Source: Actinomadura hibisca NBRC 15177 (lineage in GTDB: Bacteria > Actinomycetota > Actinomycetes > Streptosporangiales > Streptosporangiaceae). Taken from it: a stretch of 52,714 nt of DNA. The position numbers and the translations under genes were made by a program. The stretch lies in assembly GCF_001552635.1 (NCBI RefSeq), contig NZ_BCRO01000095.1, forward strand, positions 1 through 52,714. Reading direction: 5' to 3'. The notes below the pieces were generated by a model. The model worked only from the letters and a program-made list of their open reading frames with translations. It was not told the DNA's origin and made no database searches. This document shows positions 52,345 to 52,714 of the stretch, in pieces. How positions within the stretch are numbered: position 1 is the first letter of the stretch; every line of letters begins with the position of its first letter.

Positions 52345-52427
52345 GGGGGCTTTAGGGCGGGCGCGGGGTGCGGGGCTGGGGTCGGTAGTCGGGTGGCGGG
52401 TGCGAGATTGAGGTAGGTGCTCGGGTG

Positions 52428-52714
52428 CGGGAAACCCGCACGGGTTGGGGTTGTTGGGTATCTGGATCAACCCTGGGCGGGCTGGGGTTGGTGGTTGGGT
52501 GTAGGGCACGGGGTTGGGGTTGCTGGTCGGGCGCGGAGCGCGGGGTTGGGATTGTTGGTCAGGCGCGGAGCGCGGGGCTGGGGTGGGTGTTCTGGTGCGG
52601 AAAACCCGCGCGGGGTGAGGTCGGCGGGGAGGTGTCCCTAACCCCGCGCGGGCTGGGGCTGTTGGGCACGTGCGCCAACCCCGTGCGGGGCTGAGGTGGG
52701 CGGTTGGCTGTAGA
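52428..52714. repeat. G-rich degenerate tandem repeats, right end
   Basis: About eight units of roughly 32-38 nt. The three clearest start at 52506, 52538 and 52570 with an exact 32-nt period and a core of CGGGGTTGGGGTTG followed by TTGGTC-type sequence. Others near 52475, 52610, 52646 and 52683 are more diverged, some containing short palindromes such as GCGGGAAACCCGC. No credible gene lies in 52345-52714. The same repeat is seen at 1-66. Confidence 0.7.

Noticed and set aside
52428..52714. CRISPR array
   Set aside because: Units are adjacent and degenerate with no conserved repeat plus unique spacer pattern, and no cas genes are nearby.

Overview
The window is high-GC actinomycete DNA. GC is very high, codons usually end in G or C, GTG starts are common, start and stop codons often overlap by 4 bp, and several genes look leaderless. 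The gene content (LCP cell-wall ligase, transmembrane Ser/Thr kinases, HelD-type helicase, EF-hand protein, CDP-alcohol phosphotransferases) fits Actinomycetota. A Streptosporangiales/Actinomadura-like host is my guess; nothing in the sequence proves it. I saw no rRNA, tRNA, CRISPR array, transposase or integrase.

Layout. 1-4.7 kb: CoA-binding protein, Uma2-type nuclease-fold protein, UDP-glucose dehydrogenase, acyl-CoA dehydrogenase, four-EF-hand protein. 4.8-10.2 kb (minus strand): a secreted protein, two membrane proteins and an LCP protein that would attach glycopolymers to the wall. 10.5-12.5 kb: an ExoA-like glycosyltransferase and a membrane protein. 12.6-20.1 kb, the most interesting block: a divergent pair (IspD/TarI-like cytidylyltransferase, glycerophosphodiesterase) faces a six-gene operon. 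The operon holds a CDP-alcohol phosphotransferase with a cytidylyltransferase-like N-terminus, a membrane protein, a LicC-like nucleotidyltransferase, a glycerol-1-phosphate dehydrogenase-like enzyme, a second CDP-alcohol phosphotransferase with an altered catalytic motif, and a GT2. Together they suggest a route from dihydroxyacetone phosphate through glycerol-1-phosphate and a CDP-polyol to a membrane phosphoglycolipid or wall polymer.

20.2-31.9 kb: HelD helicase, an SDR/acetoacetate-decarboxylase-like pair behind a KstR-like operator, an SRPBCC protein, three successive membrane proteins (two of them kinases) sharing one extracellular domain, a stand-alone RelA/SpoT-type HD hydrolase and a beta-propeller membrane protein. 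32.0-33.8 kb: a DarT-DarG DNA ADP-ribosylation toxin-antitoxin pair in visibly lower-GC DNA. 34.1-40.3 kb: a MarR/SGNH-hydrolase divergent pair, an ABC exporter and a flavin oxidoreductase/hydrolase/HxlR-regulator operon; two of these regulators have convincing palindromic sites nearby.

40.4-52.3 kb: a second glycopolymer locus. It encodes WecB and WecC (UDP-ManNAc to UDP-ManNAcA), two GT4 enzymes, a tandem two-domain glycosyltransferase, a small coiled-coil protein, a GT-C-type membrane protein and a large GT2. With the LCP protein and UDP-glucose dehydrogenase this points to a teichuronic-acid-like wall polymer.

Both ends of the window carry the same G-rich degenerate repeat, and several intergenic regions hold strong inverted or tandem repeats. 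Family assignments come from motifs read by eye; no database search was run.
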